This document shows positions 54,992-64,000 of a stretch of 64,000 nucleotides of DNA, one piece after another. Origin of the DNA: Dechloromonas hankyongensis. GTDB lineage: Bacteria > Pseudomonadota > Gammaproteobacteria > Burkholderiales > Rhodocyclaceae. Location: positions 310,001 through 374,000 of the forward strand of contig NZ_JAKLTN010000002.1 in NCBI RefSeq assembly GCF_022012295.1. Reading direction: 5' to 3'. A program made the translations under genes and the position numbers. Position 1 is the first letter of the stretch, and every line of letters starts with the position of its first letter. The notes under the pieces are model-generated. The model had not been told where the DNA came from. It searched no databases and saw only the letters and a list, made by a program, of their open reading frames with translations.

Positions 54992-56890
54992 TCAGCCGCA
55001 GGAAGCCTGGCGAATGGTGCCGAGGTTGAGCTTGACGCCTTTTTTCATCTTGCCGATGACGTGCATCTCGCAGGCCTTGCAGTCGAACTTGAGGATCAGC
55101 TTTTCGCCGCCGTTCATCAGGGTCATCGGGTCCGGCTTCAGGTGCTTCACTTCCTTTGGGCACAGGTTGAAACTGTAGCGCAGGCAGTGGCGGGTGATCA
55201 TCAGCGACACCATGCCCTTCTCGTTGCCGGCCTCGTAGGCTTCCTCGATCAGTTTGACGCCATGTTTCTCGTAGAACTGGCGCGCCTTGGCATTGAATAC
55301 GTTGCCGAGGTAGGTCAGTTCGTCCTGCGGGTAGGGCACGGGGTTGGCGGATGGCTGGGCGCGCGGCGGGCGCGGGTAGCTGGCCAGGCGGGCGGCTTCG
55401 AGCTTTTCGGTGGCTTCGCGACGCAGCGCATTGACCGCACCGACCGGCAGGAACCAGGCCTGCGATAGATTCAGTTCGGTAGGCTCGGCGACGAACATCG
55501 TGTTGCCGAACTTGCCGAGGTTTTCCTTCAGCTTGGCCTGCGCCTGTTCCGGATTTTGCGCCAGTTCGCTGCCGATCTTCTCGCTGCGCAGCAGTGCTGC
55601 GCTGGCGGTGACGCCGTCTTCGTCGGTCAGGGTCAGCACGAAGGCATCGTTGGTTTCTGACAGCACCGGCTTGAGCGAAACGCGGCGCTCGGCCGAATCC
55701 TTTTCCAGCGCCCGCTCGAATTCCTGGTCGCGATTGCGGAACAGGGTGGCGCCCTCGGTCAGTTCTTCCGGCATCTCGGCCGGGAACAGCTTGTCGCCCT
55801 CGGCACGGTTGATACGCATGCCCATCACGTCGCCGTTGGCGTCGTGGAAGCAGACGCCGTCGCCGTTGTGGAACGTCTGCTCGCTATTGACGACGATCCA
55901 GCCGTCGCCGATCTCAGTCACTTCGCCGATCAGTTCGCCGACGAAGGCCGGCGTGTCGAAGGCGCCGATGTCGTCCTGGCGGCCGCCGGCGAAGTAATCG
56001 GTGTAGCCGCGGTTGAAGGTCTTGTCCGGCTGCGGTTCGAAGGTATAGGTGCTGCGGCCGCTGGAGGCGCGGCTGTACTGCGGATGGGCGGCGATGATGT
56101 CGTCGAGCAGCCGGCGATAGTGGGCCGTGATGTTCTTGACGTAGGACAGGTCCTTCAGGCGTCCCTCGATCTTGAACGAGCTGATGCCGGCTTCGACCAG
56201 GGCGAGCAGGTTCTCAGTCTGGTTGTTGTCCTTCATCGACAGCAGGTGCTGGTCCTCGGTGATGACCTTGCCCTTCTCGTCGACCAGCGTGTAGGGCAGG
56301 CGGCAGGCCTGCGAGCATTCGCCGCGGTTGGCGCTGCGCCCGGTATGGGCGTGGCTGATGTAGCACTGGCCGGAATAAGCGACGCATAGCGCGCCGTGGA
56401 CGAAGTATTCGAGGGCCAGCGTCGTCGCATCGGCCACTTTTTTCACTTCGTCCATGCTCATCTCGCGGGCCAGCACGATTTGCGAGAAGCCAACGTCTTC
56501 GAGGAACTTGGCCTTGGCCGGATTGCGGATGTCGGTCTGCGTGCTGGCGTGCAGCTGGATGGGCGGCAGGTCGAGTTCGAGCAGGCCCATGTCCTGGACG
56601 ATCAGAGCATCGACGCCGGCCTCGTAGAGCTGCCAGGCCAATTGCCGGCTGTCTTCGAGTTCCGCGTCGTGCAGGATGGTGTTCAGCGCAACGAAGACCT
56701 TGGCCCGGTAACGATGGGCGAAATCGCACAGGCGTAGGATATCGGCGACATCGTTGCCGGCACCGTAGCGGGCACCGAAAGACGGGCCGCCGATATAGAC
56801 GGCGTCGGCGCCATGCTTGATGGCCTCGATGCCGAAATCGGCATTCTTGGCCGGGGCGAGGAGTTCGAGCGGGTGTTGAAGTCGGGTCAT
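54992..56890 (-). CDS. U32 family peptidase, RlhA (YdcP)-like 23S rRNA hydroxylation protein
   Basis: The 632-residue protein has the U32 core: LELLAPAKNADFGIEAIKHGADAVYIGG (in parts), YFVHGALCVAYSGQCYIS, RGECSQACRLPY with the family cysteines, and SSFKIEGRLKDLSYV. Length and the C-terminal Cys region (KFDCKACEMHVIGKM) fit the longer RlhA type rather than TrhP/YegQ (~450 residues). RlhA is needed for hydroxylation of C2501 in E. coli 23S rRNA. It lies 6 bases after the upstream methyltransferase gene. Confidence 0.85.
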   Translation of the reverse strand: MTRLQHPLELLAPAKNADFGIEAIKHGADAVYIGGPSFGARYGAGNDVADILRLCDFAHRYRAKVFVALNTILHDAELEDSRQLAWQLYEAGVDALIVQDMGLLELDLPPIQLHASTQTDIRNPAKAKFLEDVGFSQIVLAREMSMDEVKKVADATTLALEYFVHGALCVAYSGQCYISHAHTGRSANRGECSQACRLPYTLVDEKGKVITEDQHLLSMKDNNQTENLLALVEAGISSFKIEGRLKDLSYVKNITAHYRRLLDDIIAAHPQYSRASSGRSTYTFEPQPDKTFNRGYTDYFAGGRQDDIGAFDTPAFVGELIGEVTEIGDGWIVVNSEQTFHNGDGVCFHDANGDVMGMRINRAEGDKLFPAEMPEELTEGATLFRNRDQEFERALEKDSAERRVSLKPVLSETNDAFVLTLTDEDGVTASAALLRSEKIGSELAQNPEQAQAKLKENLGKFGNTMFVAEPTELNLSQAWFLPVGAVNALRREATEKLEAARLASYPRPPRAQPSANPVPYPQDELTYLGNVFNAKARQFYEKHGVKLIEEAYEAGNEKGMVSLMITRHCLRYSFNLCPKEVKHLKPDPMTLMNGGEKLILKFDCKACEMHVIGKMKKGVKLNLGTIRQASCG

Positions 56891-56896
56891 GGCGCC

Positions 56897-57739
56897 TTAG
56901 TACGTAAAACGCGGCGCAAGTTCTTCGATATTGAACTCGCGCAGGATGGCTGTTGCCCGTTCGCGGGCGTTCTTCCGAGGCTGGCCCCGCTTGCTGGCGA
57001 TGATCAGCTCGTTCTTCATCGAGTGTTCCCAGCCGACCAGCTCGGTCACCGTCACGTCGTAGCCGTGCGACTCGAGCAGCAGGCAGCGTAGCACGTTGGT
57101 CAGGTGGCTGCCCAGTTCGCGGGTGTGGATGGGGTGTCGCCACAGTTCGGACAGCGGGGTCTTGCCCAGTGATTCGTTCTTTTTGGCGCGCATCGTGGCG
57201 GCCACTTCCGCCTGACAGCAAGGGACGAGGACGATATGGCGGGCGTTGCGCGTCAGGGCGAAACGGACGGCGTCGTCGGTCGCCGTGTTGCAGGCGTGTA
57301 GCGCTGTCACGACATCGACGCTGGCTGGCAGTTCGGTGGACGACAGCGAATCCTCGACCGTGCACGCCATGAAGCGCATGCGCGGAAAGCCAAGCCGGGC
57401 GGCCAGTTCGCGCGATTTATCGACCAGCTCGGCCCGCGTTTCGATGCCGACGATCTCGCCGCTGGCACGCTCCTTGAAATAGAGGTCGTACAGGATGAAC
57501 CCGAGATAGGACTTTCCGGCACCGTGATCGACCAGCGTCTCTGCATTTTCGAGCAAGGGCTCGATGAACTGGTACAGGTGATAGACCTGCTTCAGCTTGC
57601 GGCGCGTGTCCTGGTTGAGCTTGCCGTCGCGTGTCAGGATGTGCAATTCCTTCAGCAAATCAATGGATTGGCCGGGACGGATTTCCGGAATGTCGGTAGG
57701 GGAATTCTGCTTTTTCATAGGCGTGATTATCGCATTCAA
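56897..57739 (-). CDS. SAM-dependent methyltransferase (METTL25-like domain)
   Basis: The 280-residue protein has SAM motif I as LVDHGAGKSYLGFILYDL, VVTALHACNTATDDAVRFAL (a DxxxALHAC-type motif) and VLVPCCQAEVA. These belong to the methyltransferase group with METTL25-like domains, which are thought to act on RNA or proteins. The gene lies directly upstream of the U32 gene and may be part of the same rRNA-modifying unit (inference). ATG at 57718 is an alternative start. Confidence 0.78.
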   Translation of the reverse strand: MNAIITPMKKQNSPTDIPEIRPGQSIDLLKELHILTRDGKLNQDTRRKLKQVYHLYQFIEPLLENAETLVDHGAGKSYLGFILYDLYFKERASGEIVGIETRAELVDKSRELAARLGFPRMRFMACTVEDSLSSTELPASVDVVTALHACNTATDDAVRFALTRNARHIVLVPCCQAEVAATMRAKKNESLGKTPLSELWRHPIHTRELGSHLTNVLRCLLLESHGYDVTVTELVGWEHSMKNELIIASKRGQPRKNARERATAILREFNIEELAPRFTY

Positions 57740-57829
57740 AGTTCTATGACTTTTGTGTCAACCGAATCGAAATTGCGTCGTTATTAGGCTCATGGTGATC
57801 AAACACCGCATACCTACGGAGATAGTCAA

Positions 57830-58108
57830 ATGGGCAGTCTGAGCAACGAATCCTTCGAACAATTCCTGGATTCCCTGAAGAAAGCCGGTATCACGATTTC
57901 CAACGAAGCCGAACTGCGCGAGCGGCTGGCTGAAGCACAACGCTGGCGTTTCGCTTTCCAGACCCTGGCTGCCAACGGCAAGACCATCGGGATCTGCTTC
58001 GAAGATCACTCCGAAGGCCGTAACGATGCCGAAATCGATCGTGCATTCAACGAGTTCCAGTTTTCCGAAAAGACCAAGGCCGTTTTTTCTGCCAGCTTGA
58101 AGCACTGA
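57830..58108 (+). CDS. Hypothetical protein, 92 residues
   Basis: A small soluble protein starting MGSLSNESFEQFLDSLKKAG with a CGGAGA ribosome site. It continues FQTLAANGKTIGICFEDH and ends with a helix. I recognise no family. A strong terminator follows at 58163. Confidence 0.65.
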   Translation: MGSLSNESFEQFLDSLKKAGITISNEAELRERLAEAQRWRFAFQTLAANGKTIGICFEDHSEGRNDAEIDRAFNEFQFSEKTKAVFSASLKH

Positions 58109-58162
58109 CAAAATAAGCATATATTTCACCTACAGTTTGCGTGCCTCGCGATGGCGGGGCGC

Positions 58163-58196
58163 AAAAAAGAACGGGCGCCGCAACGGCGCCCGTTTT
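58163..58196. terminator. Bidirectional terminator
   Basis: The stem ACGGGCGCC / GGCGCCCGT with loop GCAAC (58171-58193) has A-rich and T-rich flanks and separates convergent genes. Confidence 0.88.
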
Positions 58197-58219
58197 GCAT
58201 TCAAACATGCCTGGTTGGC

Positions 58220-58879
58220 TTATACCTGACCGGCAAAATATTGCATCTGCAGGCGCTGCAGGAGCGAGTATTTCAGCTTGCCGCTTTCGACCAGATCCTT
58301 CAGAACGGCCTTGAGCTGATTATCCAGCGTGCCGAAAATCGCCTTTTCCGGGGTGTTACCGGCCATTGGCAGGAACAGGATGCCGATCCAGGTAGTAATG
58401 GAATCCTTGTTGGTCGAGGCGTTGATCAGATTACCCTTGTTGTCGAGCAGCTTGGCTTGCAGCGTGTAATTATCCGTTGCCGCGGCCGGGATCACGGTCA
58501 GGGTCAGGCCGCTGATGAACCCGGCGACGGCTGCCAATCCGGGGGTGCCATGGTTGTAGATGTCGAGACGGATAACGTAGTCGGACGTGGCACGATCCTT
58601 CTCGTCAAAACTGTATTTGGAAAACAACGCGGATTCGTCCAGCGTACCTTTGACCGACGCATTCAGTTTTTCCTTGATGGCCAGAATTTCCAAGCTGGCT
58701 TGGCCGGGGTCGCCGCGGAAGAGGTGTGTTTCAACGAAGACGGTGGGTTTGTTGGCGTAGCGCGAGACATCCGGTAGTTTGCCGACGTCTGCCAGTTCAT
58801 TGTTCCGGAATGATGCGCAGCCCGACAGCAGGAGGGCGGCGCAGGCCATGAATAGGCACGCGAGTTTTTTGGATTGCAT
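58220..58879 (-). CDS. Lipoprotein of unknown function
   Basis: The 219-residue protein has a lipoprotein signal ending LLLSGC (Cys21) and a GGGAG site before ATG 58879. A Gly/Ala-rich hydrophobic stretch (GLAAVAGFISGLTLTVIPAA, about residues 122-141) may be a membrane-associated segment. The layout resembles secreted or surface lipoproteins that adopt beta-sandwich folds, but I recognise no family. Confidence 0.7.
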   Translation of the reverse strand: MQSKKLACLFMACAALLLSGCASFRNNELADVGKLPDVSRYANKPTVFVETHLFRGDPGQASLEILAIKEKLNASVKGTLDESALFSKYSFDEKDRATSDYVIRLDIYNHGTPGLAAVAGFISGLTLTVIPAAATDNYTLQAKLLDNKGNLINASTNKDSITTWIGILFLPMAGNTPEKAIFGTLDNQLKAVLKDLVESGKLKYSLLQRLQMQYFAGQV

Positions 58880-58972
58880 TGATTGCTCCCTTTTGTGTTT
58901 TTTGAGGATTACCTTGGCATCTAGGCCAAGGCGACCTGGATAGTACATTCGCATCGCCCGGGAGCAAAGTGC

Positions 58973-59003
58973 AAAAAAAAACGGACACGCTAAGCATGTC
59001 CGT
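58973..59003 (-). terminator. Terminator of ettA
   Basis: On the minus strand ACGGACA...TGTCCGT forms a hairpin followed by a run of nine T. It is 55 bases after the ettA stop. Confidence 0.88.
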
Positions 59004-59057
59004 CTTCTGGTTTTTTGGGGGTGATCGTTGAACTTCTCGGTCATCCCCCGATCGCTT

Positions 59058-60722
<1,665 letters not shown>

Positions 60723-60832
60723 TTGCGCTTGCCTGAAGGAAAAATAATCAAAGGGCGAAGTCTACGAGGCTTCAGCGCAAATAACCAGCCTTCGATGGTC
60801 GAAGGACGGTCATTCGGTTTTCCGGCAGTAGC

Positions 60833-61462
60833 TCAGTAGTGAATGTTGCCCAGCGAGCGGTGAAGCAGGACGGCCGGCGCCTCGACACGCGGGCAGCTGC
60901 GCAGTTCACCGATCTGGTGGAAGCCCATGGTCCGGCGATAGTAGCCGGCGTGGCGCGGATTGACTTCGATGACCAGTTCGGTGCCACCGAAGACGGCGCG
61001 AACATATTGATAGATGGCCAGGAACAGCGAACCGAGCACTTCCGGTTCGTAGCATTCGGCATCGACAGCCAGGCGCGTGACTTCGCAGACGATACGCGAA
61101 TGACCACGCAACTTGGCAACCTCGTCGCGATAGAGGCCGTCGGCCAGCAGGCCGGCCGCCGAATCGCGCGAGGCGGTTGCAGTGGCGACCAGTTGGCCAT
61201 GCAACCAAGCACCGATGGTGACATGGCTCGGATCGGCTGGTTGCAGCGGATTTGCTGCCAGGCGGTAGCCGCGCCGGGCGTACATGCGGCGGACCAGGCC
61301 GCTGCAGGCCCGTAACTGGGTGTAGGTCACGGCCGGCGCGACGATCAGTTCCGGCGCTTCGGTGGCGGTCGGTGCCTCGGAAAAATAACCACGCTCTCCG
61401 GTCAACAGCATGGGCGCTGGAAGAGGGGCGAGCGTGGCGTCGAGCGGTGATGCGTTATACAT
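60833..61462 (-). CDS. N-acyl amino acid synthase FeeM-type acyltransferase
   Basis: The 209-residue protein has the GNAT-like FeeM domain: RRMYARRGYRL, VCEVTRLAVDA, FLAIYQYVRAVFGG and RHAGYYRRTMGFHQIG. FeeM-type enzymes link fatty acids to amino acids; the substrate here is unknown. A good sigma-70 promoter overlaps the stop of the bactofilin gene, and the predicted transcript start is only 3 bases before ATG 61462, so translation could be nearly leaderless; ATG 61411 is an alternative. Confidence 0.72.
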   Translation of the reverse strand: MYNASPLDATLAPLPAPMLLTGERGYFSEAPTATEAPELIVAPAVTYTQLRACSGLVRRMYARRGYRLAANPLQPADPSHVTIGAWLHGQLVATATASRDSAAGLLADGLYRDEVAKLRGHSRIVCEVTRLAVDAECYEPEVLGSLFLAIYQYVRAVFGGTELVIEVNPRHAGYYRRTMGFHQIGELRSCPRVEAPAVLLHRSLGNIHY

Positions 61463-61471
61463 ATTGTTCGT

Positions 61472-61500
61472 ATTCTATGAGTTGCCTAAAAAGTAATCAA
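61472..61500 (-). promoter_or_regulatory. Sigma-70 promoter of the FeeM-type gene
   Basis: On the minus strand TTGATT (61500-61495), 17 bases, and TAGAAT (61477-61472) form a near-consensus promoter. The -35 overlaps the stop codon of the bactofilin gene (61497-61499). Confidence 0.6.
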
Positions 61501-62060
61501 CCGACGACCGCGCTCAGCGGCGTGATCTGCTGTTCGTCGCGCTGATAGCGTTGCGACGGTTTGTCGGAAGACAGCGAATTGATGTCGCCACACAGTTCGC
61601 CACCTTCGTTGATCAGCAGTTTGCCGTAGCGGATCTTGCCGCTCACCTTGCCGGTGGCGTGGATAATCAGTTGCGAACGGGCGGTCAATTCGCCTTCGAA
61701 GGTGCCGTGGATTTCGGCCACGTCGATGCTGACCTTGCCGGCGAAGGCGCCCTTGTCGGCAATGCGGATGACGCGGCTGTCCATGGTCGCTTCGACCCGG
61801 CCTTCGACGACCAGCGTGTCGCAGTCAAGTATTTCGGCTCCCTTGAGCTTGACGTCCGGGCCGACGATCAGGGAAGCGCCGGTCGGGGTTTCGGTTTCGG
61901 TCGTGGTGGTCAATTTTTCTTCCGTGGTGGCGGGGGTTTCGGTGACGACCTTCGGTTCCGGCACGGCGCCGGCGAGGCCGCTGCCTGAGCCGAGAACGCT
62001 TTTCACGTCCTTGCGGGTGATGGTGTCGTTGCGAGTGGTAATGGTCGGTTTGCTGAACAT
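61497..62060 (-). CDS. Bactofilin (polymer-forming cytoskeletal protein)
   Basis: The 187-residue protein has a Thr/Glu-rich disordered N-terminus (about residues 1-75) and a C-terminal bactofilin beta-helix (DUF583): GASLIVGPDVKLKGAEIL, VVEGRVEATMDSRVIRIADKG (in parts) and LIIHATGKVSGKIRYGKLLI. Such proteins self-assemble without nucleotide and mark cell poles or envelope sites. ATG 62060 with GGGAGT is chosen over 62090. Confidence 0.88.
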   Translation of the reverse strand: MFSKPTITTRNDTITRKDVKSVLGSGSGLAGAVPEPKVVTETPATTEEKLTTTTETETPTGASLIVGPDVKLKGAEILDCDTLVVEGRVEATMDSRVIRIADKGAFAGKVSIDVAEIHGTFEGELTARSQLIIHATGKVSGKIRYGKLLINEGGELCGDINSLSSDKPSQRYQRDEQQITPLSAVVG

Positions 62061-62403
62061 GGAAACTCCCGTGGTGAGGTTGTTCGACAAAAAACTTGTC
62101 CCGACGCCTATTGCGATATCTGTGCCACCTAAATTAATTTCAATTTAAACAATATATTAGCGGAAACGATTAAACCAGATTCCCGATATGGATGGTGCTT
62201 GTGTCGTTAAATGGCGACAGCTTTTTTTGGGCTTTTCCGAAAAGTCATCTAGGCTTCAATGCGGGGTTGTCGTTAAAATCAGACAAGTGATTAATTGACT
62301 GATTTTTATAGATAAATTTTCACGCTATTGGGTCGCCCCCGGCCCGAGGTAGAGAGCAGTGACCATTAAACTGCGCGGGAGTTCTTAAATCAGCACACAA
62401 AAA
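62061..62403. other. AT-rich intergenic region between bactofilin and histidine kinase
   Basis: About 340 bases clearly richer in A and T than the surrounding genes, without an open frame I can support. The hairpin-like CTTTT-ccg-AAAAG lies at ~62232-62244. It must hold divergent promoters, but I could not fix -35/-10 pairs with confidence. Confidence 0.5.
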
Positions 62404-63807
62404 ATGAACCGTATTTCCTTCCGCCAGGGCATGTTGCTTGGCTTCACCCTGATCGGCCTGCTGCTGGGCGGGGTGGCGATACAAAGCTGGCTGGTGGTCG
62501 AGCGGTTGGTCGATCAGAGCCGGCGCGGCAGCGAGCAGGCGATCCAGTTGACTGCCGCCATCCAGGAGTTGGGTGAGCGTACGGTCGATATCGAACGCAG
62601 CGCGCGGCAATACCTGGTGCTAGACAATCCAGTTTTCCGCCAGCGTTTCGACGAGCATCTGGCGCAATCCCTGGCCGTCGTCGATCGTCTCGACGGTATG
62701 GCTTCCGATCCGCTGCAGCCCTTGCTCGGCGGCTGGCGCATGGTCGCCGAGGCCTTGCGCAGCGGCCTGGAACAGAATATCCCGCAGGCCGAAATCATTC
62801 CCCTGCTGGCGCGTATGGCTGAATTGAACGGTCTGCTCAAGCAAGCCGGTCAACGCTGGGTGGAGGAGCAGAATCGCAAGACGCTCGATCAACTGGATGC
62901 GGCTCGTCTCAAGCTCGGTGGGCGCATCGGGCTGGCCCTGCTCGGCGCGCTGCTGGTGGCGCTGGCCATGGGCTGGTGGCTGGTACGCCCGGTACGCCAT
63001 CTCGAACAAGCCATCGTTCGCCTGGGCGCCAGCCGTTTCGACGAACCGGTCACTGTCGGCGGCCCGGCCGACTTGCGCCAGCTCGGCAAGCGGCTGGACT
63101 GGCTGCGCCTGCGCCTGGCCGAACTGGAAGCCGACCGCGAGCGCGCCTTGCGCCATGTGTCGCACGAACTGAAAACTCCGCTTACCGCATTGAAGGAGGG
63201 CGTCTCGTTGTTGCGCGAAGAAGTCCCCGGGCCGCTCGTCGCCGGCCAGCGCGAGGTGGTCGATATCCTGCAGCACAACGTCCTCGTCCTGCAGGAGCAG
63301 ATCGAAAGCCTGCTCACCCTGAATGCGGCGGCTTTCGACGCCCGCCGCCTGCAACTGGCCCCGGTCAAGCCGAAAAAGCTGCTGGCCGGCGTCGTGCAGC
63401 GCCGTGACCTGCACAGCCAGGCGCGACGGCTCAAGGTGGTGACCGAGGCGCCGGACCAGATGGTCACGCTGGATGCCGAAAAAATGTCGGTCGTTCTCGA
63501 CAACCTGTTGTCCAACGCCATCGATTTCAGTCCGGACAACGGGGAAATCCGCCTCGGCGTCAGCCGCGTCGACGGCCTTTGGCGCTTCGAATGCATGGAT
63601 CAGGGGCCGGGTATAGCCGAGGAAGACCGGCAACGAATTTTCGACCCCTTTGTCCAAGGCCAGCGCGCCGCTCCGGCGCCGCGCCAAGGGAGCGGGGTCG
63701 GCCTGTCCATCGTGCGCGAACTGGTGCGCGCCATGGGCGGCAGGGTCTATCTGGTGCCGCAGGACAGCGGCGCCCATTTTTGTGTGGAAATACCTGATGA
63801 GCAGTAA
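62404..63807 (+). CDS. Sensor histidine kinase (GlrK/QseE-like)
   Basis: The 467-residue protein has two membrane helices (about residues 8-29 and 178-196), a periplasmic four-helix sensor domain, a HAMP segment and a HisKA/HATPase core: H-box HVSHELKTPL (His254), N-box NLLSNAIDFSPDNG, G1 DQGPGIA and G2 GSGVGLSIV. The neighbour is a lipoprotein like QseG, so it resembles the E. coli glrK-qseG-glrR locus. No ribosome site is visible before the ATG. The stop overlaps the next gene by 11 bases. Confidence 0.85.
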   Translation: MNRISFRQGMLLGFTLIGLLLGGVAIQSWLVVERLVDQSRRGSEQAIQLTAAIQELGERTVDIERSARQYLVLDNPVFRQRFDEHLAQSLAVVDRLDGMASDPLQPLLGGWRMVAEALRSGLEQNIPQAEIIPLLARMAELNGLLKQAGQRWVEEQNRKTLDQLDAARLKLGGRIGLALLGALLVALAMGWWLVRPVRHLEQAIVRLGASRFDEPVTVGGPADLRQLGKRLDWLRLRLAELEADRERALRHVSHELKTPLTALKEGVSLLREEVPGPLVAGQREVVDILQHNVLVLQEQIESLLTLNAAAFDARRLQLAPVKPKKLLAGVVQRRDLHSQARRLKVVTEAPDQMVTLDAEKMSVVLDNLLSNAIDFSPDNGEIRLGVSRVDGLWRFECMDQGPGIAEEDRQRIFDPFVQGQRAAPAPRQGSGVGLSIVRELVRAMGGRVYLVPQDSGAHFCVEIPDEQ

Positions 63808-64000
63808 AACCGATTTTCTCCGTCGCGGACTGTGCGGTCTGCTTTGTGCCGCCCTGCTGGCCGGCTGTACCACGATGCCCGGCGCCAAAAAAGCGGCCCG
63901 GGTGGACGAGACCACGCCGGAGGCGGCGCTCACCTATTACCAGGGCCTCGGCCGCATGACCCCGGCCGAACTCGGCCGTGAACGCATGGTGCTGGTTGCC
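63797..64000 (+). CDS. Lipoprotein, QseG-like position; 3' end cut by window
   Basis: The first 68 codons are seen. The signal peptide ends in LLAGC (lipobox Cys23), followed by TTMPGAKKAARVDETTP and ALTYYQGLGRMTPAELGRE, a helix typical of QseG-type lipoproteins. The start overlaps the kinase gene by 11 bases, so it is co-translated. A response regulator gene is expected just beyond the window. Confidence 0.7.
   Translation, partial: MSSKTDFLRRGLCGLLCAALLAGCTTMPGAKKAARVDETTPEAALTYYQGLGRMTPAELGRERMVLVA

Overview
The window is a gene-dense stretch of a high-GC (clearly above 60 %) Gram-negative chromosome. The gene content fits a denitrifying, polyhydroxyalkanoate-storing betaproteobacterium, most likely of the Rhodocyclaceae (Dechloromonas/Azonexus-like). 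The basis is phaC-phaB-phaB with phaR, norCBQD, pqqABCDE, hpnCDE, BamD, and ilvBN of the E. coli isozyme I type. The family-level placement is inference; no 16S rRNA gene is present.

Layout. 1-6.3 kb: envelope protein (DUF748), rmuC, DUF3293 and a kinase-HDOD-GAF signalling protein, one co-directional block. 6.3-13.2 kb: bamD divergent from rluD-pgeF, a CoA-transferase, a small lipoprotein, a LysR regulator, a ZIP metal transporter. 13.3-18 kb: PHA storage genes (phaC, two phaB paralogues, phaR). 18-24.5 kb: a complete tripartite RND efflux pump with a divergent AcrR-like TetR regulator and an AcrR-like operator. 24.5-31.8 kb: menB-menC, bacteriohemerythrin, a PilZ protein, ilvBN with a valine-rich leader peptide and attenuator, and a degenerate receiver-GGDEF protein. 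31.8-39.1 kb: Pat-type acetyltransferase, OsmC, methyltransferase, mnmH, tesA-like esterase, ABC ATPase, periplasmic binding protein. 39.1-44.5 kb: nitric oxide reductase operon with a two-haem NorC and a 47-residue membrane protein in front. 44.6-47.9 kb: pqqABCDE. 48.1-51 kb: hpnCDE (squalene synthesis). 51-52 kb: tRNA-Leu(UAG), rhodanese, small Cys protein. 52-64 kb: yaeQ, a HflX-type GTPase, zinc-ribbon protein, U32 peptidase (RlhA-like), methyltransferase, lipoprotein, ettA, FeeM-type acyltransferase plus bactofilin, and a histidine kinase with the start of a lipoprotein gene (GlrK-QseG-like pair).

How the genes work together. The picture is respiratory flexibility (Nor for NO, menaquinone genes, hemerythrin, PQQ for periplasmic dehydrogenases), carbon storage (PHA) and envelope maintenance (BamD, hopanoid/squalene genes, efflux). 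I found no phage, IS element, CRISPR array or obvious genomic island, and no block that I would call a wholly new system. The most informative non-coding signals are the ilvB attenuator with its leader peptide, the AcrR-type operator, a structured leader ahead of nor, an FNR-like box beside the hemerythrin gene, and two divergent gene pairs whose start codons share one CATG.
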